A DNA stretch of 64,000 nucleotides from assembly GCA_000432835.1 (NCBI GenBank), contig FR890371.1:62001-126000 (forward strand), in the 5' to 3' direction. This DNA is from Clostridium sp. CAG:417. Lineage in GTDB: Bacteria; Bacillota_I; Bacilli_A; RF39; UBA660. The notes below the pieces were generated by a model. It saw only the letters and a list, made by a program, of their open reading frames with translations, searched no databases and had not been told where the DNA came from. The translations under genes and the position numbers were made by a program. Below, piece by piece: positions 1 to 8,032 of the stretch (its first letter is position 1; each line of letters opens with the position of its first letter).

Positions 1-2
1 CT

Positions 3-428
3 AATTTGGGTAATACTTATAGATATAATAATAAAACCTATACATGTAAAGCAAATAGTAAGGGAAGAATTGATGCTCAGACTATTTTAGATAAATATAG
101 AGATTTATATGGTAATACGGATAATTTTGATACATCAGTTCCTATTGTCGAAGATGGACTTTTAAATAATATCTATTTGTATGGGATAGATAAAAAAACT
201 AATCAGGCAAGTTATTATTTATATCAAAAAAAAGAAGAAGTAGTAAATCAGTATAATTATACAAGAAAAATTACTTCCGCAACTAGTAATAAAGATAAGA
301 TTATAATAGTTGAAAATGTAGTAGCGGTTGCTAGTAATGGGGAAAATAGTGAAGAAAATATAAGGTATACATTTAATAAAAATAATGATGATACATATAC
401 ATACTATAGTCGAGAAAAGATAAAGTAG
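3..428 (+). CDS. C-terminal part of an unknown, probably exported protein (5' truncated by window edge)
   Basis: The reading frame is open to the left edge of the window, so this is the tail of a longer gene and no start can be given. About 141 residues are visible. They are polar and rich in Asn, Lys, Tyr and Thr, with no membrane segment in the visible part. The last 60 residues resemble the end of the membrane-anchored protein at 40334-41170: both finish with a strand pattern of the type R/K-Y-T-F-x-x-x-x-D-x-x-x-Y. I infer the two are distant paralogues and that this one is also an extracytoplasmic domain. No family is recognised. It is followed at once by a hairpin terminator that overlaps its stop codon. 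Confidence 0.6.
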   Translation, partial: NLGNTYRYNNKTYTCKANSKGRIDAQTILDKYRDLYGNTDNFDTSVPIVEDGLLNNIYLYGIDKKTNQASYYLYQKKEEVVNQYNYTRKITSATSNKDKIIIVENVVAVASNGENSEENIRYTFNKNNDDTYTYYSREKIK

Positions 429-444
429 AATTTATCTTTTTTTG
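419..444 (+). terminator. Rho-independent terminator overlapping the stop of the first gene
   Basis: GATAAA (419-424), loop GTAGAA, TTTATC (431-436), then a run of seven T. The stop codon TAG lies in the hairpin. Confidence 0.65.
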
Positions 445-449
445 TTTTG

Positions 450-478
450 TTGCTTTTTTTCTAAAAATGTGTTATTAT
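450..478 (+). promoter_or_regulatory. Sigma-A type promoter for the 509-2510 gene pair
   Basis: TTGCTT (450-455), 17-base spacer, TATTAT (473-478). The -35 box sits a few bases after the T-tract of the preceding terminator, an arrangement seen repeatedly in this window. Confidence 0.55.
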
Positions 479-508
479 AAGACTCAACTTTTTAGGGGGA
501 AAAGTATT

Positions 509-1741
509 ATGGAATATCAATGTTTGGATGATTTTACAGAAGAGTTAAAAGATAAAATAAGTAATATTAATGAACAAAGAAAAGCTTTTTTTAGTAGAAG
601 TAGTGATGATTTGTATTCTGATTTAGTTGCTCAAAAGAATTATTTACTTAATGATACCATATATAGCTATCTTTATCATTTTTTACAGAATGACTTTATA
701 GTTAGAACTAATCAATTTGGAATTACTAAAAATATGGTTATTAATCTAGATCGAAAAAAGTTTTATCAAAGTAGAAATAGAGATCATAAAAATATTCAGT
801 TAGTTAATTTGATAGATAAATTGCCAGATAGTTTTAGTTATGAAAAGTTTTATGATATTAAGGTTTTAGAAGAATTTCAAAGCTTTCTAATTAAACTTCA
901 AGATGCTTATAAGACACAGTTAGAAATAAGTAGAAAGTATTTCAATAATAGCATTGATGATGAAGTAAAAAGTACTAGTGAATTAACAAGAGTCTTAAAT
1001 ATAACTAATACTTTTTTATCAGATTATAGATATTTAGGGAAAATAGATATTCTTAAAAATAAGTTTAGTATAAATAATCTCTCATATATATATAGATACG
1101 TAAATAATAAGGAAAGTATTAAAGAAGATGGGACATATGAATTTATTCATAATAATGTCGATATTTTAAAAGATAATTTTACGATGGATGAATTCATGAT
1201 GTGGGCTTTATATGAGAGAAATTATTTGGATTATATAGTTTTTGGAAATAAGGAAAACAAAAAATATTTAGATGAAAAAAGTGGTTACTTTATGAGTAAA
1301 CTATTAGATTGGTATAATAATTTGGATAGTGAAACAAAAAATATAGTTTTTCCAACTTTTAATAATTATATTTATAATCTTATTGATTCAAATAAAGATT
1401 TATCATTTAAGATGTTTACTCAAAATATTCAAGATAGTATTAATAAAGGTATTTCTACTAATAAAAATTATTTTAGTGAACTTAATAAAGATATACATAT
1501 TTTATTAAAGAAGTATTTTGATTGTGAAAGTAGTTTTAGTTTTGATTTTATTAGTTTGGATGATGTTTATGAATTGATAAGAAATATTGATTTAGATGTC
1601 AAAATAGATGAACAATTTATCTTTGATTTATTAGGAACTGTATTAGTATCTAAAAATATAAGTATGGTACAGTCAATTGTTAATAAAGAGGTAAATAGTT
1701 CTAATAAAGTATTTAAAAGAAGTAATAGGGATGGTGAATAG
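509..1741 (+). CDS. Unknown protein, 410 aa
   Basis: I do not recognise this protein. The chosen ATG at 509 follows a purine-rich GGGGGA about ten bases upstream; an in-frame ATG at 467 lies before the ribosome-binding site and inside the promoter, so it is rejected. The product is charged, rich in Asn, Asp, Lys and Ser, with no signal peptide or membrane segment, and looks largely helical, hence probably cytoplasmic. It is followed without a gap by another unknown gene, and the two appear co-transcribed from the promoter at 450-478. In style it resembles other long unknown proteins of this window (33144-35045, 32179-33138), suggesting lineage-specific families. Confidence 0.7.
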   Translation: MEYQCLDDFTEELKDKISNINEQRKAFFSRSSDDLYSDLVAQKNYLLNDTIYSYLYHFLQNDFIVRTNQFGITKNMVINLDRKKFYQSRNRDHKNIQLVNLIDKLPDSFSYEKFYDIKVLEEFQSFLIKLQDAYKTQLEISRKYFNNSIDDEVKSTSELTRVLNITNTFLSDYRYLGKIDILKNKFSINNLSYIYRYVNNKESIKEDGTYEFIHNNVDILKDNFTMDEFMMWALYERNYLDYIVFGNKENKKYLDEKSGYFMSKLLDWYNNLDSETKNIVFPTFNNYIYNLIDSNKDLSFKMFTQNIQDSINKGISTNKNYFSELNKDIHILLKKYFDCESSFSFDFISLDDVYELIRNIDLDVKIDEQFIFDLLGTVLVSKNISMVQSIVNKEVNSSNKVFKRSNRDGE

Positions 1742-1742
1742 A

Positions 1743-2510
1743 ATGAAAAAAGAAATAGATCAATTAATAGAATGTCAAGGTGACATATTATCAGATGAGG
1801 CAGTTATGATGCTTTATAAAATTAGAAATATGGACTTATTTGATTTGAAAAATAAGGTTAATGATTTTAAAAATAGAAATCTTACTCATGTAGTAAATAA
1901 TATTGTTTGTTATGGAAATGTATATAATTTTGCCCAAGATGAAGTTTTTGCATTAAAAGACGCCAGTAGTAAATGTGGATATATAAAATTTACTAATACA
2001 TTAAATCTTTATGCTAAAATAGCACAAGATATATCTTTATATTTAGAAGATCATCCTATAACTGAAAAATGGAATCTTTTAGAAAAATTAGATAAATCTC
2101 TTCTAAAGCAAGATGAATTAATAGATAAAATAATTAATAATAAAATGGGTCAAGATAGGGAAATAGAAAATGATGAGAAAATAAGAAAGTTATATCAGTA
2201 TAGAAGAAGATTAGTAAGCTTAAAAGACTATGATAAAAATATTTATACTGAGTTATTTCCTGATATTGTTAAGTATATTGATATGGGTTATGATATTACA
2301 GCCATAAATACATTATGTAGTTATATTAATGCGAAAGAAAGAGTTACTACAGGACTAGATACTAATATTTCAACTTTATATTCTAAAATTTATAGATTGC
2401 TAGGAAATAATTCAAATAAAGAGTATAAAGATAGCTATATTTTATGGGATAACATTAAATATAGTTATAAACATAATGATATGGTATTAACAAAATGTTT
2501 GAATAAATAA
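1743..2510 (+). CDS. Unknown protein, 255 aa
   Basis: This is an unrecognised, probably cytoplasmic helical protein without membrane segments. It is encoded immediately downstream of the unknown gene at 509-1741. An upstream in-frame ATG at 1731 would overlap that gene by 11 bases. The ATG at 1743, behind the G-rich stretch GGGATGGTG, looks better placed. Tight spacing argues for translational coupling and a joint role of the two proteins. It has runs of Lys/Asp/Asn and a basic R-R-R stretch near residue 150, but no catalytic motif I can name. Confidence 0.65.
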   Translation: MKKEIDQLIECQGDILSDEAVMMLYKIRNMDLFDLKNKVNDFKNRNLTHVVNNIVCYGNVYNFAQDEVFALKDASSKCGYIKFTNTLNLYAKIAQDISLYLEDHPITEKWNLLEKLDKSLLKQDELIDKIINNKMGQDREIENDEKIRKLYQYRRRLVSLKDYDKNIYTELFPDIVKYIDMGYDITAINTLCSYINAKERVTTGLDTNISTLYSKIYRLLGNNSNKEYKDSYILWDNIKYSYKHNDMVLTKCLNK

Positions 2511-2518
2511 TTAATTAT

Positions 2519-2547
2519 TTGACATAGTTTAAAATGTATGATAATAT
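2519..2547 (+). promoter_or_regulatory. Promoter of the rplU operon
   Basis: TTGACA (2519-2524) with a 17-base spacer to TAATAT (2542-2547); GATAAT at 2540 is an alternative -10. It starts right after the stop of the preceding gene. Confidence 0.6.
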
Positions 2548-2549
2548 CT

Positions 2550-2635
2550 AAATGTTTGAAGCTTCATGCTTTAAACCGCATTGAAAAGGTTTTAAACATT
2601 TAGTACCTTAAGAGCGAGTCTTAAAAATATATAAA
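2550..2635 (+). promoter_or_regulatory. L21-type leader RNA upstream of rplU
   Basis: AAATGTTT (2550-2557) pairs perfectly with AAACATTT (2594-2601), closing a loop of about 36 bases with further internal pairing. It lies between the promoter and the AAAGGAGG ribosome-binding site of rplU. Structured leaders at this place are known in Firmicutes as the L21 leader, thought to allow feedback by L21. The assignment rests on position and pairing, not on a covariance search. Confidence 0.6.
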
Positions 2636-2647
2636 GGAGGTATAAGT

Positions 2648-2947
2648 ATGAATGCTGTTATTAAAGTTGGTGGAAAACAATATTATGTAACTGAAGGTAG
2701 CGAAATTTTCGTTGAAAAATTAGATGCTGTAAGTGGTGATGTTGTTAAGTTTGATCAAGTATTAATGCTTGATAACAAAGTAGGTAGTCCTTATCTTACT
2801 GATGCAACAGTTGAAGGTGAAGTTCTAAAAAATGGTAAACAAAGAAAAATCAAAGTTTACAAGTATAAGAATAAATCAAGATCTAACCGTAAGACTCAAG
2901 GACATAGACAACCTTATACTAAGATTAAAATTACAAAAATTGCGTAA
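2648..2947 (+). CDS. rplU: 50S ribosomal protein L21
   Basis: L21 is a 23S rRNA-binding protein of the large subunit. The product is 99 residues, the usual length. It shows the expected start (AVIKVGGKQY), the central KVGSPYL-like stretch and the basic end with KSRSNRKTQGHRQPYT. A strong AAAGGAGG lies eight bases before ATG. It heads the operon rplU-prp-rpmA, a classical Firmicutes order, behind an L21-type leader. Nothing in the sequence is unusual. Confidence 0.97.
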   Translation: MNAVIKVGGKQYYVTEGSEIFVEKLDAVSGDVVKFDQVLMLDNKVGSPYLTDATVEGEVLKNGKQRKIKVYKYKNKSRSNRKTQGHRQPYTKIKITKIA

Positions 2948-2949
2948 TT

Positions 2950-3252
2950 ATGATTAAAGTAGAGACAAAAAAAGAGAATGGGAAGTATGTACGCATTAAG
3001 ATTCTTGGTCATGCTATGTATGATGATTATGGAAAAGATATAGTGTGTAGTGCTGCGAGTAGTATTGTTACTACTACAGTTAATGGAATACTTTCTCTAA
3101 ATAAAGGTAGTCTAAGTTATATGATTAGCAAGCAAGGGATGGATATTAAAATATCTGGGATGGATTCAACTACTCAGATTTTAATCCAGAACATGATTAA
3201 TCTATTGCAAGAGTTAGAAAACAATTATAGTAATAATATACAAGTAAAGTAA
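2950..3252 (+). CDS. prp: Ribosomal-processing cysteine protease Prp (YsxB family)
   Basis: Prp removes the N-terminal leader of L27 in Firmicutes, a step known to be essential in Staphylococcus. The catalytic pair is visible: His in GHAMYDDYGKD and Cys in DIVCSAAS, about twelve residues apart as in the family. Length (100 aa) fits. The gene lies three bases after rplU and before rpmA, the standard position. The L27 encoded next carries exactly the type of leader this protease cleaves (LNIQLFA), so enzyme and substrate are both present. Translation probably depends on coupling to rplU because no good ribosome-binding site is seen. Confidence 0.93.
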   Translation: MIKVETKKENGKYVRIKILGHAMYDDYGKDIVCSAASSIVTTTVNGILSLNKGSLSYMISKQGMDIKISGMDSTTQILIQNMINLLQELENNYSNNIQVK

Positions 3253-3265
3253 GGAGGAAAATCAG

Positions 3266-3556
3266 GTGAAATTGTTAAAATTAAATATCCAATTATTTGC
3301 CCATCATAAAGGACAAGGATCAACTTCAAATGGTCGTGATTCAGCTGGTCGTAGATTAGGTGCAAAGGCTGCAGATGGACAATTTGTTACTGCTGGTTCT
3401 ATTCTTTATCGTCAAAGAGGAACTAAAATATTTCCAGGAACTAATGTAAGACGTGGTAAAGATGATACTTTATTTACTACAGTTGACGGAATCGTTAATT
3501 TTGAACGTTTAGGAAAAAAGAATACACAGGTTTCTGTATACGAAGTAGAAGAATAG
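3266..3556 (+). CDS. rpmA: 50S ribosomal protein L27 with Prp-cleaved leader peptide
   Basis: L27 reaches into the peptidyl transferase centre. The start is GTG at 3266 with AAGGAGG upstream. The first eleven or so residues (MKLLKLNIQLFA) form the Firmicutes leader; cleavage is expected after F-A, exposing the H-H-K-G-Q-G-S end that contacts tRNA. The family consensus leader is LNLQFFA; here the last residues are Q-L-F-A, a mild variant. The rest (DSAGRRLGAKAADGQFV, ILYRQRGTKIFPG) is canonical. The stop codon lies within a terminator hairpin, so the ribosomal part of the operon may end here. Confidence 0.96.
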   Translation: MKLLKLNIQLFAHHKGQGSTSNGRDSAGRRLGAKAADGQFVTAGSILYRQRGTKIFPGTNVRRGKDDTLFTTVDGIVNFERLGKKNTQVSVYEVEE

Positions 3557-3575
3557 TTTTAACTATTCTTTTTTT
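3551..3575 (+). terminator. Terminator after rpmA
   Basis: GAATAG (3551-3556) pairs with CTATTC (3563-3568) around a six-base loop and is followed by seven T. The left arm overlaps the rpmA stop. It may attenuate rather than abolish read-through into obgE. Confidence 0.6.
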
Positions 3576-3596
3576 GAATAAGAAAGAGGTGAGATA

Positions 3597-4871
3597 ATGT
3601 TTGTAGATGAAGTTGTACTAAAAGTAATGGCTGGTGCCGGTGGAGATGGTTGTACTGCATTTAGACGTGAAAAATATATAGAAATGGGTGGACCATTTGG
3701 TGGTAACGGAGGAAGAGGATCAGATATTGTTTTTCAAGTTGATGAAGGACTTCATACATTATTAGATTTACGTTATCAAAAACAAATAAAAGGTACTAAG
3801 GGAGAAAATGGTAGAGGTAAAAATCAACATGGAAAAAATAGTAGTGATGTTATTGTTAAAGTACCACAAGGAACAGTAGTTACAGATTTAGATACTGGTT
3901 TAATTATTTGTGATTTAAAACATAAAGGTGAAAGTTTTGTTGTTGCTAAAGGTGGTAGAGGTGGTAGAGGAAATACTGCTTTTAAAACTCAGACTAATAC
4001 AGCACCAGACTTTTCTGAAAATGGAGAACCAGGAGAAGAAAAAACACTAAAAGTTGAAGTGAAAATGCTTGCAGATGTTGGATTGGTAGGACTTCCTAGT
4101 GTAGGTAAAAGTACTATTATTTCATCTATTTCACGTTCTAAGCCTAAAATTGCAGCTTATCATTTTACTACTTTAGTGCCTAATTTAGGAGTTACTAGAA
4201 CTCAAGATAACTATAGCTTTGTAGTAGCCGATTTACCTGGACTTATCGAAGGCGCATCTCAAGGAGAAGGACTTGGCGATAAGTTCTTAAGACATATCGA
4301 AAGAACAAAAGTAATAGCGCATGTTATTGATATGGGAAGTGTAGAAGGAAGAAATCCATATGATGACTATGTACTAATAAATAAAGAATTGGAAGCTTTC
4401 AATGCTAAACTTCTAAAGAAACCAATGATTATAGTAGCTAATAAAATGGATATTCCAGGAGCCAAAGAAAACTTAGAAGAATTTAAGAAAAAAGTAACAG
4501 ATAAAAAAATATTTGAAGTTAGTGGCGCAACTAAAGAAGGATTACAAGATGTTGTCAATTATCTCGGTAAAATATTAAAAGAATTACCGGAAGAAGAGTT
4601 GTATGATGAAGATAGAATAGAAAGCCATGTATTATATAAATTCAAAAGAGATGATAAATATACAATTACTAAAGAAGATGATGTATGGGTAATACATGGA
4701 GCAGAAATAGAAAAATTATTTAAAATGACTAAGTTTTCATCAGAAGAAGCTGTCCTTCGATTTGCCAAAAAGTTAGCACGTATGGGAATAGATGCTAAGT
4801 TAGATGAATTAGGAGCAAAAGAAGGAGATCAAGTTAGAATCTTAGACTTTTACTTTGATTATAGAAAATAA
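3597..4871 (+). CDS. obgE: GTPase Obg
   Basis: Obg is a ribosome-associated GTPase acting in 50S assembly and stress response. All three domains are visible. The glycine-rich Obg fold comes first (GAGGDGC, GGNGGRG, GGRGGRGN). The G domain starts near residue 165, with P-loop GLPSVGKST, DLPGLIEGA (G3), NKMD (G4) and SGATKEGL (G5). A C-terminal OCT domain ends with the family motif GAKEGDQVRI. Length of 424 aa is typical. AAGAGGTGA precedes the ATG at 3597. It follows rpmA, as in most Firmicutes. Confidence 0.97.
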   Translation: MFVDEVVLKVMAGAGGDGCTAFRREKYIEMGGPFGGNGGRGSDIVFQVDEGLHTLLDLRYQKQIKGTKGENGRGKNQHGKNSSDVIVKVPQGTVVTDLDTGLIICDLKHKGESFVVAKGGRGGRGNTAFKTQTNTAPDFSENGEPGEEKTLKVEVKMLADVGLVGLPSVGKSTIISSISRSKPKIAAYHFTTLVPNLGVTRTQDNYSFVVADLPGLIEGASQGEGLGDKFLRHIERTKVIAHVIDMGSVEGRNPYDDYVLINKELEAFNAKLLKKPMIIVANKMDIPGAKENLEEFKKKVTDKKIFEVSGATKEGLQDVVNYLGKILKELPEEELYDEDRIESHVLYKFKRDDKYTITKEDDVWVIHGAEIEKLFKMTKFSSEEAVLRFAKKLARMGIDAKLDELGAKEGDQVRILDFYFDYRK

Positions 4872-4885
4872 ATTTATTATGTTTT

Positions 4886-4917
4886 ACGAGGTAGTATATC
4901 TACCTTGTTTTTCTTTT
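4886..4917 (+). terminator. Terminator after obgE
   Basis: ACGAGGTAG (4886-4894) and CTACCTTGT (4900-4908) form a nine-pair stem with one G-U pair and a TATAT loop, followed by TTTTCTTTT. Confidence 0.75.
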
Positions 4918-4967
4918 ATTTTAGAAGAATATGTGATATCGTTATATGTAGAGATTGGAGAAAAAAA

Positions 4968-5592
4968 GTGGAAAATACTATAACAGATTATGATTTAGAT
5001 GATTATTTCAGGGAATTAAGCACTAAATATAAAAGCAGAGAAGTACAAATTAGTAGATATTTAAAAAATAAAAAATTAGATGGTAAATTAAGTGATATCA
5101 GTATGTATTTAAAAAAAGAAGCAATTGGGGATGCTTTTGTTGTTATTGCCCTAATTTTACTTTTCAAGATAATAATGAGGCTTATGAAAGACTGGTTAGT
5201 GACTTTTATGCTTATTTAAAAATGAAAGATGAAATAAAAAATAATATGGCAAAAGTAGTGAGTGTTTTAGATGAAATGGTTAAATGGAGTAAACAAAAAA
5301 ATCTAGAATATAAACAAGAAAAAGAACAAGTATTAAAGTCTATGACTAATAAATATAATACGTATCTTACTAATAGTGAAATAGAAGATGTTTTTAATTA
5401 CTGTAGCGATATGGCATTCAAAATACCTTAGAAATAAATACTGATATATATGTAGTAGAATTAAAATAAATTTATGAGGCTTATAAAGTATATTTACATT
5501 GATTAATATATAATGATGAAATAAGTAGGATAAATAAGAATAATAATATAGAAATAGAAATATTAGATGATTATAAACTTATTAAAATTTAA
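4968..5592 (+). pseudogene. Decayed unknown gene with two frameshifts and internal stops
   Basis: A GTG at 4968 with GGAG seven bases before it opens a frame (MENTITDYDLDDYF...) that continues sensibly only to about 5150. The coherent protein then resumes in another frame (QDNNEAYERLVSDFYAY, from 5165) and runs to 5431. After a second shift it continues from about 5428 as LEINTDIYVVELK, with in-frame stops at 5467 and about 5503, ending at TAA 5592. The pieces join into one helical, Lys/Asp-rich protein. Read separately, the frames give a spurious membrane-like tail. I recognise no family. Read as relic coding sequence, this also accounts for the stretch 5432-5600. Confidence 0.55.
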
Positions 5593-5612
5593 TATTATTA
5601 GGGGTGGTAGAG

Positions 5613-6362
5613 ATGAAGAAAGTTTTTAGACTAATAATTATTCTAATTTTATTAGTAGTTATAGGACTTAGTATTTATTTATTATATAAGTCACCAAATA
5701 TTGGACTTTTGGGAAAAAAAGTAGAAATACCAGATAAAGATTATAATTACGTTTTAGGAAAGGAAGACCATAAAAGTTATAGTGTTAAAGAATATCAGAG
5801 AATGGATATTAGTAAAATAAATATTTGGGACTTAAAAAAACAAAATAGTGATACTGTTGCTTGGATACAAGTTGATGCGACAAATATAAATTATCCTGTT
5901 GTAGAAAGAAATGATAACAATTACTATCAAAATCATGATTTTTTACATAAAAAGATAAACACGGGAGCTATATTTGGAGATAGCAGAAACAACTGGGAAA
6001 ATCTAAATAATAATACTATAATTTATGGACATCATGTTAAAAATAATACTATGTTTGGTAGTATTGATAAAATGTTTACTAAAGATTGGCAAGAAAAAAG
6101 TAGTCATTTGATTTTAACAAAGACTACTAATAAGATATATGTTTGGGAGATATTTTCGATTTATGAAGTAAAAACAGAAACATATTATTTACAAAATACT
6201 TTTCAAACAGATGATAGTTATTTAGAATTTTTAAATTTTTTAAGAAAAAGAAGTGCTTATGATTTTAAGATTAATTTAGATAGTGGAAGTAAAATACTTA
6301 CTCTTTCTACTTGTAATGATTTAGATGATGGAAGACTGGTAGTGCATGCTAAATTAAAATAA
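5613..6362 (+). CDS. srtB: Class B sortase
   Basis: Sortases are membrane transpeptidases that join sorting-signal proteins to the cell wall or to pili. The N-terminus has a membrane anchor (residues about 5-25). The catalytic set is visible: His140 in IIYGHHV, Cys234 in the TLSTC motif, Arg241 in DDGRLVVHA. The pattern H-H/M...GSI-D-K-M and the length of 249 aa fit class B. The ATG at 5613 follows GGGGTGG; a GTG at 5604 lies within that site and is rejected. No sorting-signal substrate was found in the window, so its target is elsewhere. It converges with the minus-strand gene at 6354-6704. Confidence 0.9.
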   Translation: MKKVFRLIIILILLVVIGLSIYLLYKSPNIGLLGKKVEIPDKDYNYVLGKEDHKSYSVKEYQRMDISKINIWDLKKQNSDTVAWIQVDATNINYPVVERNDNNYYQNHDFLHKKINTGAIFGDSRNNWENLNNNTIIYGHHVKNNTMFGSIDKMFTKDWQEKSSHLILTKTTNKIYVWEIFSIYEVKTETYYLQNTFQTDDSYLEFLNFLRKRSAYDFKINLDSGSKILTLSTCNDLDDGRLVVHAKLK

Positions 6363-6704
6363 AACTTCCTTTTCTTTTTTGGTTGAAATAATATTAAGAT
6401 GATCTAAAATTTTATAGTCATTTAAAGTATTGCCTTTAAAGACATAGGTAAAATATGTTTTTTTAGGACCTTTAAAACGTTTTTCTGATGCTTCATTTAG
6501 AAATATTTTCACAATATTATTATCTTTATCAGTCATAACAATGTCTACTTTTTGACAGTAAAAATAAGTATTTATTCTTCTTTTCTTTGGAAAACATAAT
6601 CCATAGTCGATATCAGTTAATTTAAAACGAAAACTTATAATTTTTTCTTTTAAGGTTGTCTTGATTTCGATAGGAATTTTTTTGCTTTTTAGTTTTAAAT
6701 ACAT
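6354..6704 (-). CDS. Unknown small protein, 116 aa (distantly DUF192-like)
   Basis: One of few minus-strand genes. GGTGAT lies just upstream of its ATG and TATTAT further up, so expression is plausible. It overlaps the end of the sortase gene by nine bases in a convergent manner. The pattern of a short N-terminal strand, then R-I-N-T-Y-F-Y-C-Q-K-V-D-I-V-M-T-D-K-D and V-K-I-F-L is reminiscent of DUF192 proteins, where a conserved F-x-M-x-x-T precedes a hydrophobic D-x-x-F. The resemblance is weak and I treat the function as unknown. No signal peptide. Confidence 0.6.
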   Translation of the reverse strand: MYLKLKSKKIPIEIKTTLKEKIISFRFKLTDIDYGLCFPKKRRINTYFYCQKVDIVMTDKDNNIVKIFLNEASEKRFKGPKKTYFTYVFKGNTLNDYKILDHLNIISTKKEKEVLF

Positions 6705-6801
6705 TTATATCACCATAAAAATAATAACATAAATTTAGTAAAATAACTAGATTATATCTATTATTCATGATAGAATAAATAGGAAAAGAAGGAGGATTTT
6801 T

Positions 6802-7527
6802 ATGAGTGGACATTCAAAATGGGCAACAATTCATCGTAAGAAAGGTGAGCTTGATGCAGCTCGTGGTAAAGTATTTCAAAAATTAGCTAAAGAAATTTAT
6901 GTAGCAGCAAAACAAGGAACTCCTGATCCTTCAAGTAATGCAGCTTTAAGAATGGTTATTGAAAAAGCACGTGGCGCTAATATGCCTAAAGATAATATAG
7001 AAAAAGCTATCCAAAAGGCGAAAGGTGCAGCAGAAGGTGAGAACTATGAAGCTATTCGTTATGAAGGATATGGACCAAGTGGTGTTGCAATTATAGTTGA
7101 TTGTTTAACAGATAATAGAAATAGAACAGCAGGTGATGTTAGAAGTAGATTTACTAAACGTGGCGGTAATTTAGGAACAACAGGTAGTGTTAGTTATATG
7201 TTTTCACGTCGTGGTATAATTACAATTCCTAGTGACTATGAAGAAGATGAAGTAATGATGGCAGCATTAGATGCTGGAGCATTAGATTTCGTTACTGATG
7301 AAGATGTTTATGTTATTACAACATTACCAGAAGACTTTATTAAAGTAAAAGAAGCTTTAGAAGAGACAGGAGTAAAGGAATTCCTTACTAGTGAAGTAAC
7401 TTTTGTTCCAAATAATACAGTAGAACTTACAGATGAAGAACAAATAGAAAAAGTACATAGCTTAATTGAACAATTAGAAGAATTAGATGATGTACAAGAT
7501 GTTTATTGTAATTTAAAAGAGAATTAA
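6802..7527 (+). CDS. yebC: YebC/PmpR family protein
   Basis: YebC-type proteins are cytoplasmic. Older work describes them as transcription regulators, and recent work as ribosome-associated factors that help translate proline stretches. The N-terminal signature MSGHSKWATIHRKKGELDAA is unmistakable, followed by GRGGNLG/TTGSVSYMF-type motifs and the acidic C-terminal domain (TDEEQIEKVHSLIEQLEELDDVQ). Length 241 aa is normal. GGAGG precedes the ATG. The next gene starts only three bases after its stop. Confidence 0.96.
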   Translation: MSGHSKWATIHRKKGELDAARGKVFQKLAKEIYVAAKQGTPDPSSNAALRMVIEKARGANMPKDNIEKAIQKAKGAAEGENYEAIRYEGYGPSGVAIIVDCLTDNRNRTAGDVRSRFTKRGGNLGTTGSVSYMFSRRGIITIPSDYEEDEVMMAALDAGALDFVTDEDVYVITTLPEDFIKVKEALEETGVKEFLTSEVTFVPNNTVELTDEEQIEKVHSLIEQLEELDDVQDVYCNLKEN

Positions 7528-7530
7528 TAA

Positions 7531-7959
7531 ATGAAAAAAGTATTACCTTTATTAATTGTTATTGGTTTATTTTTAATAGGTTATTTTTCTACTAGTATAA
7601 TTATAAATAAGAATCGAAAAGAATATAAGAAGAATAATAGTTCTATAGAACCTATTATTATAACTACATATTCTAAGGTAAATGGAAATAAAATAGCAGT
7701 TGTAAAGATTACAGATGAGAAAGAAATAGAAAAATTTTTGAGTATGACTAAGGATATTGTTATACTTGATGGCCCTATGGCAGTTAGTCTTTTTGTCATT
7801 ACAGAAGTGAAAGTTTCATATAAAAATTTAAGAATTTATACGCAAAAAGATTATGAATACTGTTATTATCGGGCAGAAAATAGTAATGAAAGTCCTTTAG
7901 CAATGATGAGTAGTGATTTAGTAAACTTTATCAAAAAATATACTAATGACATTGGTTAG
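7531..7959 (+). CDS. Membrane-anchored unknown protein, 142 aa
   Basis: No family is recognised. Residues about 4-25 form one hydrophobic segment preceded by two lysines, then a polar domain of about 115 residues, so the protein is likely anchored with its C-terminal part outside. There is no lipobox cysteine. The domain alternates short strands (ITTYSKVNGNKIAVVKI, EVKVSYKNLRIY). It begins three bases after yebC and is probably co-transcribed with it; a terminator follows. No catalytic pattern is visible. Confidence 0.65.
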   Translation: MKKVLPLLIVIGLFLIGYFSTSIIINKNRKEYKKNNSSIEPIIITTYSKVNGNKIAVVKITDEKEIEKFLSMTKDIVILDGPMAVSLFVITEVKVSYKNLRIYTQKDYEYCYYRAENSNESPLAMMSSDLVNFIKKYTNDIG

Positions 7960-7977
7960 AATATAAACATTTGTTTG

Positions 7978-8006
7978 AAAAAAGCTTGATGTATAGCTTT
8001 TTTTTA
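7978..8006 (+). terminator. Terminator before ruvA
   Basis: AAAAAAGC (7978-7985) pairs with GCTTTTTT (7996-8003) around TTGATGTATA, with T continuing after the stem. Confidence 0.6.
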
Positions 8007-8032
8007 GTTATAATTAGGAAGAGAGTGATGTT

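Noticed and set aside
4905..5219. Small membrane protein starting at TTG 4905
   Set aside because: The start lies in the obgE terminator, and the hydrophobic tail arises only after a frameshift in a longer decayed gene.
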